From: Aeolococcus sp050734155
GTDB lineage: Bacteria; Chloroflexota; Dormibacteria; Aeolococcales; Aeolococcaceae
Assembly: GCA_050734155.1 (NCBI GenBank)
Contig: JBOHUD010000023.1
Location: 62,001-126,000 of the forward strand
Reading direction: 5' to 3'
DNA: 64,000 nt
Numbering within the stretch: the first letter of the stretch is position 1; each line of letters opens with the position of its first letter. The notes under the pieces were generated by a model that was not told the origin of the DNA, did no database searches, and saw only the letters and a program-made list of their open reading frames with translations. Shown here in pieces: positions 48,850 to 57,757 of this stretch. The translations under genes were made by a program, and so were the position numbers.

Positions 48850-50838
48850 CTACAGGTGGATGCCGCGCATCAGCATGCCGAGCGCGTATGCCTCTGGCGT
48901 CACCGGTGCATCCTCCCCGTCCTCGGTGGCGCCCTTCCCGGGCCCCGCGCCGCTGTCGGGGAGCATGTGGAAAGCGGCGCTCATGAGCAGGTTGTGCAGC
49001 CCGGGCAGCATGGCGTGGGTGAGCTCGCCGAACTTGCCGAGCCGCGTCGACACCTCATGGGGGCGCGTGATCATCGCCTGCACCACCATCTCCGCAGCCT
49101 CCTCCGGGCTGATCGTGGGAAAGTTCTTGTACATGCCGGTGGGCGCGATCATCGGGGTGCGCACCAGAGGCATGTGCACAGTGGTGATGTCGATGCCGTC
49201 GGCGGCGACCTCCGAGGCGAGGCAGCGCGAGTAGGCATCGAGCGCAGCTTTGCTGGCGACGTAGGCGGCGAAGCGCGGCGGGTAGGTCTGGCCACCGATC
49301 GAGGTGATGTTGATGATGTGGCCGCCACCACTCTCCTTCATGTTCGGCAGCGCGGCCATGATCAGCGCGATGGCGCCGAAGTAGTTGAGCTGCATGGTGC
49401 GCTCGAAGTCGTGAAATCGCTCCAGCGAGTCCATCACCGAGCGCCGGATCGAACGACCGGCGTTGTTGATGAGCACATCGACCCGGCCGTTCTCAGCGAT
49501 CACCCGCTCGAGCATCTCCCGGCAGGCGCCGGGGTCGCTGAGATCGGTGGGATGGAGGCGCACCGTGGCGCCTCGCGACTCCGCCTCGGTCTTCATCTCC
49601 TCGAGCTTCTCGACACCCCGGGCGACCCCGACGATGGTGGCGCCCGACCCGGCCAGGGCGTTGGCCACCGCGCGGCCGATGCCGCTCGACGCGCCGGTGA
49701 TCACCACCACCCTGCCGCCGGCGACGCGGCGGATGTTGTGCGGAGTCGGCAGATCGGGGTCGAGATGGCGCTCCCAGTAGTCCCACACCCTCCAGGCGTA
49801 GTCGTGGAGGAGCGGCACCTGGATGCCGCTTCCCTGCAGCGCAGCCTGGGCCTGGCTGGCGTCGAAGGTGGCGGGATAATCCATGTATTCCAGGGCCGTC
49901 TCGGGGATGCCGAGGCGGTCGAGCAGCTGGCGGCGGATCCGCTTGATGGCCGGCAGGCTGCCCGCCACCTTGAGCGTGTCGCCGGGGATCATCTTGGTCA
50001 TGCGCCGATCGAACCGCAGCGCGAACTCGGGAGCGTGGGCGGCCCGACAGAAGGTGTTGAGCGTGTCACCGAGTGAGAGCGGCGCGGGGTCGACGAGGTG
50101 GAAGGCCCGGGTGTCCAGTGAGTCGAGATGGGCGATGTGGTCCATGGCGCGGGCCACGAAATCGACGGGCACCAGGTTGAGTGGGCCTCCCTCAGGTCCG
50201 ACGAAGGGAGCCCACTGGGGAAACTGGCTGCGCAGCGTCTGGATCAGCTTGAACGCGTAGTACGGGCCATCGATGCGATCGGCCTCACCGGTCTGCGAAG
50301 AACCGATGACCATGCCGGGGCGATAGATGCGCCAGGGAACCGTGGCATCGTCGCGAACGATGCGCTCCGCCTCGTACTTGGTGGAGAAGTATGGATGGTC
50401 GAGATCCTGCCCCTCGGCGAACATCTCCTCGGTGAAGACGCCCTTGAAACGCCCGGCCACGGCGATGGAGCTGACGTGGTGCAGCCGCGTGGCGGCGATC
50501 GCGTTGGCGAATGCGACGGTGTTGCGAGTCCCCAGGACGTTGGCGCGCTCCGTGTCGGCCGCCGCCGCGGTGAGGTCGTATATGGCGGCGAGATGGAACA
50601 CCACCGACCCCGCCAGCCGGGATCGATCAGCCTCGGTGACGGCCAGCCCGGGCTCGCCGATGTCTCCGGGAACTGCGCGCAGGCGCTCGCCGCCCGGGCC
50701 GAGGCGCTCGCGGAGCGCCGCGAAGCGATGTCGCGAGCCGGGTCGCACCAGCACGTTGACCTCGGCGCCGCGCCCCACCAGCAGCGGGATCAGCTGGCGG
50801 CCGATGAACCCGGTGGCACCGGTGACAAAGTACTGCAC
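48850..50838 (-). CDS. Fatty acyl-CoA reductase-like fusion (NAD-dependent epimerase-type plus SDR)
   Basis: 662 residues from GTG 50838 (GAGGAGG 5 nt upstream). N-terminal 360 is an extended SDR of the thioester-reductase/FAR type: FVTGATGFIGRQL, HPYFSTKYEAERIV (Tyr-x3-Lys), PGMVIGSSQTGEADRIDG. C-terminal half is a classical SDR: VVITGASSGIGRAVANAL, NNAGRS, YVASKAALDAYSRCLASEV. This two-domain plan matches mycobacterial AcrA1-like (Rv3391-type) acyl-CoA reductases. Makes fatty aldehyde/alcohol, perhaps for waxes or hopanoid-like lipids. Followed by the partner-switching genes. Confidence 0.85.
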   Translation of the reverse strand: MQYFVTGATGFIGRQLIPLLVGRGAEVNVLVRPGSRHRFAALRERLGPGGERLRAVPGDIGEPGLAVTEADRSRLAGSVVFHLAAIYDLTAAAADTERANVLGTRNTVAFANAIAATRLHHVSSIAVAGRFKGVFTEEMFAEGQDLDHPYFSTKYEAERIVRDDATVPWRIYRPGMVIGSSQTGEADRIDGPYYAFKLIQTLRSQFPQWAPFVGPEGGPLNLVPVDFVARAMDHIAHLDSLDTRAFHLVDPAPLSLGDTLNTFCRAAHAPEFALRFDRRMTKMIPGDTLKVAGSLPAIKRIRRQLLDRLGIPETALEYMDYPATFDASQAQAALQGSGIQVPLLHDYAWRVWDYWERHLDPDLPTPHNIRRVAGGRVVVITGASSGIGRAVANALAGSGATIVGVARGVEKLEEMKTEAESRGATVRLHPTDLSDPGACREMLERVIAENGRVDVLINNAGRSIRRSVMDSLERFHDFERTMQLNYFGAIALIMAALPNMKESGGGHIINITSIGGQTYPPRFAAYVASKAALDAYSRCLASEVAADGIDITTVHMPLVRTPMIAPTGMYKNFPTISPEEAAEMVVQAMITRPHEVSTRLGKFGELTHAMLPGLHNLLMSAAFHMLPDSGAGPGKGATEDGEDAPVTPEAYALGMLMRGIHL

Positions 50839-50925
50839 CTCGACCTCCTCGCCGTGAAGCGCACAGCCCTCCGCGCGACCCGGAGAATAGCCCGCGCAGC
50901 GGTCACCGTACCCGCTGCCCCACAA

Positions 50926-50941
50926 TTGACATCAATGTCAA
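50926..50941. promoter_or_regulatory. Palindromic operator TTGACAT-N2-ATGTCAA
   Basis: A 7-bp perfect inverted repeat with a 2-bp spacer, between the divergent acyl-CoA reductase and thiolase genes. Each arm also spells TTGACA, a consensus -35 hexamer, one on each strand. The size and symmetry suit a TetR- or MarR-type repressor. No regulator gene is adjacent. Confidence 0.6.
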
Positions 50942-50965
50942 CATCGCCCGGAGGCCTCTCGACCC

Positions 50966-52132
50966 ATGCCTGATGCCGTTGTCGTCGCTGCCGGCCGCTC
51001 CCCCATCGGCCGCGCCATGAAGGGCTCCCTGGTCAACGTCCGCCCCGACGACCTCGGCGCCCACATCGTCACCAGGGTGCTCGAGCAGGTGCCGCAGCTC
51101 CACCCCGGGGACATCGAGGACCTGATCTGCGGATGCGGGCTTCCCGGGGGCGAGCAGGGCTTCAACCTGGGTCGCGTCGTGGCTGTGCTCGCCGGGCTCG
51201 ACGTGCCCGGGACGACGGTGACGCGGTACTGCTCGAGCTCGCTGCAGACCACCCGCATGGCGGCGCACGCGATTCGCGCGGGCGAGGGCGACGTCTTTGT
51301 CTCGGTGGGCATCGAGTGCGTCTCGCGCTTCGTCAACGGCGTCAGCGACAACCCTCAGAACCAGAACAAGCGCCTCGAGCCGGGCAACCCCGAGGGGTAT
51401 CCCGACATCTACATCGCCATGGGCCAGACCGCCGAGAACGTGGCCCGCCGCGAGCAGGTCTCCCGCCAGGAGCAGGACGCCTACGCGCTGCGCAGCCAGC
51501 AGCGCGCCGTCGCCGCCCAGGACAGCGGCTTCTTCGCCCGCGAGATCATCCCCGTCCCCCTGCCCGACGGCGCCGCCGAGATGACCCAGGATGACGGCCC
51601 CCGCCGCGACACCAGCCTGGACAAGCTCGCCTCACTGGCCCCGGTGTTCCGCGAGGACGGCACCGTCACCGCCGGCAACTCCTGCCCCCTCAACGATGGC
51701 GCCGCCGCCGTGGTGGTGATGAGCGACACCCGGGCCAGGCAGCTGGGCATCACCCCCCTGGCCCGCATCCTCAGCACCGGGCTGAGCTCGCTCCACCCCG
51801 AGTACATGGGCCTCGGTCCCATCCAGGCCAGCGCCCAGGCCCTGGCCCGCGCCGGCATGGCCATCGCCGACGTCGACGTGGTCGAGCTCAACGAGGCCTT
51901 CGCCGCCCAGTGCATCCCTGCCGCCCGCGGCATCGGCATCGACCCCTTCGACGAGCGCTTCAACCCCCACGGCGGCGCCATCGCCCTCGGACACCCCTTC
52001 GGCATGACCGGGGCGCGCATCCTCTGCACCCTGCTCAACGACCTCCGCACCGCCGGCAAGTCCATCGGGCTGGAGACCATGTGCGTCGGCGGCGGCATGG
52101 GCATGGCCATGATCGTGGAGCGGCTCACCTAG
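50966..52132 (+). CDS. Thiolase (acetyl-CoA acyltransferase)
   Basis: 388 residues. Nucleophile Cys in TRYCSSSLQTTRMAAHAI, catalytic NPHGGAIALGHPFGMTGARI and second Cys in ETMCVGGGMGMAMI are all in place; NEAFAAQC is present. Degradative or biosynthetic role cannot be told. GGAGG about 11 nt before ATG 50966, with the palindrome 25 nt farther up. Divergent from an acyl-CoA reductase, so a common lipid regulon is likely. Confidence 0.93.
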   Translation: MPDAVVVAAGRSPIGRAMKGSLVNVRPDDLGAHIVTRVLEQVPQLHPGDIEDLICGCGLPGGEQGFNLGRVVAVLAGLDVPGTTVTRYCSSSLQTTRMAAHAIRAGEGDVFVSVGIECVSRFVNGVSDNPQNQNKRLEPGNPEGYPDIYIAMGQTAENVARREQVSRQEQDAYALRSQQRAVAAQDSGFFAREIIPVPLPDGAAEMTQDDGPRRDTSLDKLASLAPVFREDGTVTAGNSCPLNDGAAAVVVMSDTRARQLGITPLARILSTGLSSLHPEYMGLGPIQASAQALARAGMAIADVDVVELNEAFAAQCIPAARGIGIDPFDERFNPHGGAIALGHPFGMTGARILCTLLNDLRTAGKSIGLETMCVGGGMGMAMIVERLT

Positions 52133-52171
52133 ATTCGCCGGCGGCGCCGCCCGGGCTGGCGCGAGCGGCGG

Positions 52172-53017
52172 TCAGCCTGGGTCGGGCCCGGTGGCGACGG
52201 GGCGGGCCGGGTCGCTGATCCACTCGCTCCACGAGCCTGGATAGAGAGCGGCCCTGACGCCGGCGAGCTCGAGGGCCATGACCTCGTGGGCTGCGGTGAC
52301 CCCGGAGCCGCAGTAGGCGCCCACCCGCTGATCGTCCCCGATCACGCCCACCGCGAGGAACCGGGCGCGAAGAGCCTGGGGATCGAGGAACCGTCCCTCG
52401 GCCCCGAGATTGCCCGCCGTGGGGACGCTGCGCGCCCCAGGAATGTGGCCCGCCACCGGGTCGACGGGCTCGACCTCGCCACGGTATCGCTGGGACGCGC
52501 GCGCGTCGATCAGGGTGCCATCGCGGGCCAGCCGAGCCGCGGCCTCGGCGTCGAGCAGGGGCATGGCCCCGGGGTGGGCGGTGAAGTCGCCTTCCCGGGG
52601 CGGCGGGTCGATCGGCGTCAGGGGGAAGCCGGCGGCAAGCCAGGCAGCGACCCCACCGTCGAGGAGCCGCACCTCGGCGTGGCCGAAGTAGCGCAGCAGC
52701 CACCAGGCCCGCGCCGCGCTGAGGCCGCCGCCGCCGTCGTACACGACCACGGCGGCACCGGCGTCCAGGCTGGAGCGGCGCATGGCTGCTTCGAACGCCG
52801 CGGCATCGGGGAGGGGGTGGCGGCCCCGCCCCCGGCCCGGTGGCGCCGCCAGGTCGGAGTCGAGGTCGATGAAGCGCGCGCCCGGCAGGTGTGCGGCCCT
52901 GTACTCGTCGAGGCCGGGCGGTCCGCCGAGGTTCCAGCGCACGTCGAGGAGCACCGGCGGATGGCTGGAGGCCAGGGCGGCGGCCAGGTCCGCCGCGGTG
53001 ATCAGAACGCCGGTCAC
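52172..53017 (-). CDS. Sulfurtransferase, tandem rhodanese (SseA-like)
   Basis: 281 residues with two rhodanese domains. The C-terminal one carries the active Cys in GAYCGSGVTAAHEVMALELAG; the N-terminal has LLDVRWNLGGPPGLDEYRAAHLPGARFIDLDSDLA and a conserved non-catalytic loop. Loop CGSGVTA is the mercaptopyruvate/thiosulfate type. Moves sulfane sulfur to cyanide or thiols. GTG 53017, GGAGGAG upstream. Converges on the thiolase and is divergent from the L,D-transpeptidase lipoprotein. Confidence 0.9.
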   Translation of the reverse strand: MTGVLITAADLAAALASSHPPVLLDVRWNLGGPPGLDEYRAAHLPGARFIDLDSDLAAPPGRGRGRHPLPDAAAFEAAMRRSSLDAGAAVVVYDGGGGLSAARAWWLLRYFGHAEVRLLDGGVAAWLAAGFPLTPIDPPPREGDFTAHPGAMPLLDAEAAARLARDGTLIDARASQRYRGEVEPVDPVAGHIPGARSVPTAGNLGAEGRFLDPQALRARFLAVGVIGDDQRVGAYCGSGVTAAHEVMALELAGVRAALYPGSWSEWISDPARPVATGPDPG

Positions 53018-53117
53018 TCCTCTCCTCCGGAACGATCTTGGCGCCGGTGTCGTTGCACTCCCGACACGACGGCGTACATCCGTGCCCTCGCACGGCGTTC
53101 GATCAGTGTGCTCATGG

Positions 53118-53123
53118 TAAGTT
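53118..53123 (+). promoter_or_regulatory. Leaderless -10 element TAAGTT
   Basis: TAAGTT, 7 nt before ATG 53131 of the lipoprotein L,D-transpeptidase. No Shine-Dalgarno. Confidence 0.4.
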
Positions 53124-53130
53124 CATCGCA

Positions 53131-54369
53131 ATGATTGCTCGGCGTCTCATCGTGCTCACCGCGGCGGGCGGTGGGCTGACCCTCCTGGCAGGCTGCGCCT
53201 CGCCCGGTGTGGCCCGCGTCGTGGTGGGCACGCCCAACGCGGTGCTGGTGGTGGCGCCCCCCCAGGTCACCGTCACCCCGGCCGACCACGCCAGCGGGGT
53301 GGCGCTCGACACTCCTGTCTCGGTGTCGAGCAACGTCGGCAACCTCACCGCGGTGGCGGTGACCAGGGTCGGCGGAGCTGCGGTCACCGGGCAGCTGTCA
53401 GCTGACGGGCGCACCTGGACTGCCAGCGACGGCCTCGACCCCGGCGCCAGTTACCGGGTGACGGTGGCCGCCGCCGGTCCCGGCGGGACCCACACCAGCA
53501 CGGTCACGAGCTTCTCGACGCTCGGCACCGTGAACGGGCGCCTGCTCACCACCTCCACGCCTGACGATGGCGCCACCGTGGGTGTGGGTGAGCCGATCGA
53601 TCTGCACTTCAACACGTCGGTGCCGGAGAGCCTGCGCGCCGGCGTGGTGGAGCACCTCCAGGTGGTCTCAACCCCAGCGCAGGCGGGAGCGTGGCACTGG
53701 TTCTCGGGCTCCGAGCTCCACTACCGTCCCGCCGTGTACTGGCAGAGCGGCACCACGGTCACAGTCACGGCCAAATTCCACGGCGTCAACGCCGGCAATG
53801 GCATCTGGGGCCTGGCCAGCTGGAGCACGAGCTTCACAGTCGGCGCCAAGCACGTCTCGCTGATCGACGACACCACCCATCAGATGCAGGTCTACACCAA
53901 CGATCAACTGGTCGACACCTGGCCGGTGAGCCTGGGCAAGGCAGGTTTCCGCACCCTCGAGGGCACCCTGGTGGTCCTCTACAAGACGCCCAAGGTCATG
54001 ATGGATTCCTGCAGCACCTTCGGTGGGGCGGCCTGCCATCCGGGCAACGTCAACTACTACCACGACTACGTCTACGAGGACACCGCCGTCTCCACCAACG
54101 GGTTCTTCATCCACGCCGCGCCGTGGTCCGAGCCCTCCCAGGGCTCCAGCGACGTGTCCCACGGCTGCGTCAACCTCAGCACCGCGCACGCCACCACCTT
54201 CTTCAACTACTCGCTTGCGGGTGACGTGGTGGTGATCAGCCACACGGGCAACGTCGCCGACTACAGCAACGGCGAGGCCGACTGGCAGATCCCGTTCGCC
54301 CAATGGGACAACACCGGAGTGGCCCAGGCCGCACCCTCGGTGCCGCCGGCGGCACCGGGCGGCCCGTAG
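53131..54369 (+). CDS. Lipoprotein L,D-transpeptidase with Ig-like domain
   Basis: 412 residues. Type II signal with lipobox LLAGC near residue 22, Ig-like beta domains (about 40-240), then a YkuD domain (about 245-395) with GFFIHAAPW and SHGCVNLS. This is the architecture of mycobacterial LdtMt2-type enzymes: anchored in the membrane, forming 3-3 peptidoglycan crosslinks. C-terminal tail is Pro/Ala-rich. Only the YkuD motif is shared with the LDT at 32.5 kb. Antibiotic-related traits are not inferable. Confidence 0.92.
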   Translation: MIARRLIVLTAAGGGLTLLAGCASPGVARVVVGTPNAVLVVAPPQVTVTPADHASGVALDTPVSVSSNVGNLTAVAVTRVGGAAVTGQLSADGRTWTASDGLDPGASYRVTVAAAGPGGTHTSTVTSFSTLGTVNGRLLTTSTPDDGATVGVGEPIDLHFNTSVPESLRAGVVEHLQVVSTPAQAGAWHWFSGSELHYRPAVYWQSGTTVTVTAKFHGVNAGNGIWGLASWSTSFTVGAKHVSLIDDTTHQMQVYTNDQLVDTWPVSLGKAGFRTLEGTLVVLYKTPKVMMDSCSTFGGAACHPGNVNYYHDYVYEDTAVSTNGFFIHAAPWSEPSQGSSDVSHGCVNLSTAHATTFFNYSLAGDVVVISHTGNVADYSNGEADWQIPFAQWDNTGVAQAAPSVPPAAPGGP

Positions 54370-54393
54370 GCCTGCGAGCATCGGGCAGGGCGC

Positions 54394-55893
54394 TCAATCG
54401 GGCGCCGTCGTCCCCGCCCTCCCCAGGGTGCGCCGGATGATCGACCTCTCCTCGTCGTCAGCGGTGCGCAGCACCAGCAGCAGCACCGCGTAGACGAGCG
54501 CCGCCGCGAGCGTGACCGCCAGCAGCGCGATGCGGCCGTGCGGGTTGCACAGCCACACGAATGCGCCCATGACGACACCGGCGAGGAACGGCTTCCAGCA
54601 GTTGCGCACCACATGGAGCGGGCCCAGTGCAGCGCGCAGCGCCAGCCAGCCGGTCAGCACCAGGCCCACCTCGGTGGCCACGGTGGCCCAGCTCGCCCCG
54701 ATGTAGCCGAAGCGTGGGATCAGGATCATGTTGAGCCCGAAGTTGATGACCAGTCCGCTGAGCGCCACGTAGGCGAAGAGCTTCTGGCGGTCGATGGCGT
54801 TGAGCACCGCGGGGAAGGTGTTGTCGACGAACATGAAGACGACCGCGATCGCCAGGATGCGCAGCGACGCACCGCTCTGCGGATACTGGCTGGTGAGCAG
54901 ATCGATGAACTGCGGCGCCAGCAGGAAGAGTCCGACGCTGATCGGCCAGCCCATGATGGCGAGCCCCTTGAACAGCTTGTCCGCCGACGCCAGCAGGCGG
55001 TTGGGTGCATTGCGGTAGTAGATCGAGAGCACCGGGAAGACGACGGTGCGCAGCGTCGCGGGTATGAAGAGAAGCGCCTCGAAGGGGCGGTAGGCGAACG
55101 TGTACCAGCCCACCTCGGCGTAGGAGCGATAGTGCTGGAGGATGGGCACGTCGAGCTTGAAGTACACGGTGGTGAGCAGGTAGGTGATCGCCAGCGGGAT
55201 GCCCGCGCTGATCCACTGGCGAAAGAGTGCTGATTCGAGCTGCCACCTGGGGGTGAGGATCCGCTTGCCGAGCAGGACCACGACGAAGTACACGGTGGCG
55301 AAGCCGGAGGCGGCGGCGTAGGCCCACAGAAAGAACCCGCTGCCGGCGTGGAGGTGGGCGCCGACCAGGGCCATTCCCAGGATCACCGCCGTCTCCGGCA
55401 CGATCTCGGCGATCTCGAAGTTGAGCTGTTGCAGCGCATACAGGGTGCTGCGCAGCAGCAGCGAGTAACCGCTCAGGATGAGCAGCGCGAAGGCAGGCAG
55501 CAACAGCGACTCGATGCCGGCGAACCACAGGCATGCGGCCAGGATCGGCAGCGAGATGGCGACGAGAAAGAGCTTGATGGAGGCGACGTTGTTGAAATAG
55601 CGCGTCAGGTTGTGCCGCTCACGGGCGCCTTCACGCACGTAGAGAGCGGTGAATCCGACGTCGGTGAGGGCTCCCACCAGCGCGGTGTAGGTCACCGCGG
55701 TCTGCATCTGCCCGAACCGAGAGTCGCCCAGGGCGTTGCCGATGGTGACGACCGCGACCAGGGCCAGCAGGCGCGAGAGGATCCGCGCCACCAGGATCAT
55801 GATGGTGAAGCGCAGGGCCCGTGACCCGAGTCCGCTGGTGGAATCAGGCGTGACGGTGCCGGGCGTGCGCGGCGGCGTCGTCTCCTCCTGCAA
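54394..55893 (-). CDS. Polysaccharide/lipid flippase (MATE/MurJ-Wzx-like)
   Basis: 499 residues, about 14 membrane segments. LARILSRLLALVAVVTIGNALGDSRFGQMQTAVTYTALVGALTDVGFTALYVREGAR at the start and repeated Gly-rich helix pairs match the oligosaccharide flippase superfamily. It would move a lipid-linked glycan across the membrane. TTG 55893 is chosen because TAGAAT lies 8 nt upstream. That element is formed partly by the stop codon of the repair gene next door. Confidence 0.85.
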   Translation of the reverse strand: MQEETTPPRTPGTVTPDSTSGLGSRALRFTIMILVARILSRLLALVAVVTIGNALGDSRFGQMQTAVTYTALVGALTDVGFTALYVREGARERHNLTRYFNNVASIKLFLVAISLPILAACLWFAGIESLLLPAFALLILSGYSLLLRSTLYALQQLNFEIAEIVPETAVILGMALVGAHLHAGSGFFLWAYAAASGFATVYFVVVLLGKRILTPRWQLESALFRQWISAGIPLAITYLLTTVYFKLDVPILQHYRSYAEVGWYTFAYRPFEALLFIPATLRTVVFPVLSIYYRNAPNRLLASADKLFKGLAIMGWPISVGLFLLAPQFIDLLTSQYPQSGASLRILAIAVVFMFVDNTFPAVLNAIDRQKLFAYVALSGLVINFGLNMILIPRFGYIGASWATVATEVGLVLTGWLALRAALGPLHVVRNCWKPFLAGVVMGAFVWLCNPHGRIALLAVTLAAALVYAVLLLVLRTADDEERSIIRRTLGRAGTTAPD

Positions 55894-55901
55894 GGTGGCT
55901 C

Positions 55902-55907
55902 ATTCTA
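55902..55907 (-). promoter_or_regulatory. Leaderless -10 element TAGAAT
   Basis: TAGAAT, 8 nt before the TTG at 55893, with TTGAGG 15 bp upstream of it. Its first three bases are the TAG stop of the MrfB-like gene. Confidence 0.45.
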
Positions 55908-57170
55908 CGAATGCAGTCGACGCCTCAAGCGGAGCTCGCGGCGATCCCATTCGGCGCCACCGGCCAGCCCGCCACCGCGCGTCCGCAACCACCATGGACC
56001 CAGATCGGCACGGATGCGCCGCACCTGCAGGCACACCTCGACGGCGCCGGCGAGGTCGCCGCTGCGCTCGAGTCTGATGGCATACCCTCGAGCCGCGCGG
56101 AGGTCACTGGGATCGTCCAGGTGGAGACGCCGCCACACCGCCAGCGCCTCCTCCATGGCGCCGCGGCGCTGCAGGATCACCGCCAGGCGGTGCGCGGCGC
56201 GGCGAGCCCAGGGATCCACCCCGGCGGCCACGCTGCCGCGCAGCTCCATCTCGGCGGCGTCGGCGACGCCTCGCCTCTGGTGGTGCCGGGCCAGGTGGTA
56301 GCCGTCGGCAGCATGCGCCGGGGTGACCCTCCCACCGCCGACGTGGGCGGCCAGGCGAGCCGCCACCAGCACCGTGCTGACGATGTCCTGGAGGTTGTGC
56401 TCGACCACCCCGGCCAGCACCGCCGGGGGCGCGCCGCGCAGCCAGGCACGGTACCGTCCCGGCGCCTCGAACCCGGGCACGTCGTCGACCCGGTGGTGAT
56501 CGAGCAGCGACATCTCGGCGTGCCGGAGGGTGCAGGCGCCGAGCCGCTCCCGGAAGAGCCGGCGCACCGGTCCGAGGAGGTCGCCGTGGAGGCGAGGCAC
56601 CACCCTGGCGGGGTCGAGCCGATTGATCGTGCAGCGAGCGGCCAGCACCGGGATGTCGAAGCTGCGCCCGTTGTAGGTGAGCCAGAGACGGTGCGATCCC
56701 ACCCTCGCCGCCACCGCCCTCAGCAACGCCTCCTCGCCATCTGGGTCGGCGAGCAGGAGCTGCTCGGTGTCGAGGATCTCGCCATGCTGGACCCCCAGCC
56801 CCACCAGGAAGGCCATGACGCCGCTGCCCCGCAGCCCCAGGGTCTCGATGTCGAGCACCCCCACCCCCTCGACGGTCTGCCAGGCCGGGCCACCTGGCTC
56901 GCAGGGATGAGAGAGCAGGTCGAGGAGGTCGGCGACCGGAGGAGCCGCAGCCAGCCCGGCGTGCTCCAGGAACGGCGTCAGATCGATCGCGCGCCGGCGC
57001 ACGAAGGCGGTTGCGCAGCCCACCTGCTCGGCGTGGAACTCGAGCGCGGCGGCGCGATCGGCGCAATCAGGTGGTCGTGGCCGGATCCGCGGTGCCGGGC
57101 CGCCGGCACCGCCCAGCGCGGCGATGCGGGCCCGGAGCGCGCTCACCGTGGCTGCCTGGGCAGGGGTCAC
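55905..57170 (-). CDS. MrfB (YprB)-like exonuclease with TPR tail
   Basis: 421 residues. RNase-H-fold exonuclease: VLDIETLGLRG (Asp107/Glu109), LWLTYNGRSFDIPVL, LHGDLLGPVRRLFRE and the HHRVDDVPGFEAPGRYRAWL segment typical of YprB, then EHNLQDIVSTV; C-terminal TPR-like repeats (about 330-405). In Bacillus subtilis MrfA (helicase) and MrfB (exonuclease) excise mitomycin C lesions. The cognate helicase is 1.2 kb away. GTG 57170, leaderless under a LexA-boxed promoter. Confidence 0.88.
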   Translation of the reverse strand: MTPAQAATVSALRARIAALGGAGGPAPRIRPRPPDCADRAAALEFHAEQVGCATAFVRRRAIDLTPFLEHAGLAAAPPVADLLDLLSHPCEPGGPAWQTVEGVGVLDIETLGLRGSGVMAFLVGLGVQHGEILDTEQLLLADPDGEEALLRAVAARVGSHRLWLTYNGRSFDIPVLAARCTINRLDPARVVPRLHGDLLGPVRRLFRERLGACTLRHAEMSLLDHHRVDDVPGFEAPGRYRAWLRGAPPAVLAGVVEHNLQDIVSTVLVAARLAAHVGGGRVTPAHAADGYHLARHHQRRGVADAAEMELRGSVAAGVDPWARRAAHRLAVILQRRGAMEEALAVWRRLHLDDPSDLRAARGYAIRLERSGDLAGAVEVCLQVRRIRADLGPWWLRTRGGGLAGGAEWDRRELRLRRRLHS

Positions 57171-57176
57171 CCGCGC

Positions 57177-57205
57177 AGCCTATCGAACACCTGTTCGATG
57201 CGCAA
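57177..57205 (-). promoter_or_regulatory. LexA-boxed promoter of the MrfB-like gene
   Basis: -35 TTGCGC (57200-57205), 17-bp spacer, -10 TAGGCT (57177-57182), 6 nt to GTG 57170. The spacer contains CGAACAGGTGTTCG (57184-57197), a perfect CGAAC-N4-GTTCG LexA box of Gram-positive type. LexA would block RNA polymerase directly. Confidence 0.8.
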
Positions 57206-57274
57206 CGGCTGCAGGGCGACCGGCCAGGCGCCGTCCCGCGACCGCCCCGTCGAGGGACTGGAGGCCGCGCTCCC

Positions 57275-57280
57275 TAGAAT
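57275..57280 (+). promoter_or_regulatory. Leaderless -10 element TAGAAT
   Basis: TAGAAT, 6 nt before ATG 57287. Same sequence as the -10 of the flippase gene. Confidence 0.45.
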
Positions 57281-57286
57281 GCCGCC

Positions 57287-57757
57287 ATGGGCCGTCCCCT
57301 GATCATCGGCACCGTCGCCTGGTGCGCCGCCGTGATCGCCGCCATCGCCGGCGCGGCAATGCCCGGCGACCAGCCGCGGCTGTCACTGGGGCTGCTTGCC
57401 CTCGCCGTGGCACTGGCCGCCGGCGCCGCCATCCTGCTCGTCGTGGACTGGCTGAGGCGGCGGTCGGCGCGGCGCGGGGCGAGAGCCGCCGCGCAGTCGC
57501 TCAGTCGCCTGGAATACCTGCCCGCGGTGACCACGCGCACCCGGCTGCTGCGATGGCGGGGCGGGCGGTACCTGGTGGGCCGGTCCCGGCTCGTCGCCGC
57601 CACCCCTGGTCTGCCGGAGAACGGTGGGCCGCGGCACGCTGCCCAGGCCGAACTCGACTCCGTCCTGCACCTCAGGGGGTCAGCGTATCCACGGCCCGCC
57701 AGCAGTACCACGCAGCCGCGGACCGATGCGGCGCCAGCGGCTCCCCGAGCGCCGTGA
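57287..57757 (+). CDS. Small membrane protein between repair genes
   Basis: 156 residues. Two membrane helices at the start (about 4-24 and 32-55), then an Arg-rich cytosolic part with RSARRGARAAAQSLSRLEYL and a short disordered end. The last 86 nt overlap the end of the AlkA-like gene on the other strand. It is divergent from the MrfB-like gene. Leaderless start. Not recognised; the C-terminal third beyond about 125 may be non-conserved. Confidence 0.5.
   Translation: MGRPLIIGTVAWCAAVIAAIAGAAMPGDQPRLSLGLLALAVALAAGAAILLVVDWLRRRSARRGARAAAQSLSRLEYLPAVTTRTRLLRWRGGRYLVGRSRLVAATPGLPENGGPRHAAQAELDSVLHLRGSAYPRPASSTTQPRTDAAPAAPRAP

Noticed and set aside
52138..52149. Self-complementary GGCGGCGCCGCC between thiolase and rhodanese genes
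   Set aside because: It is GC-only and short with no loop room or T tract. Such strings are expected in this base composition.
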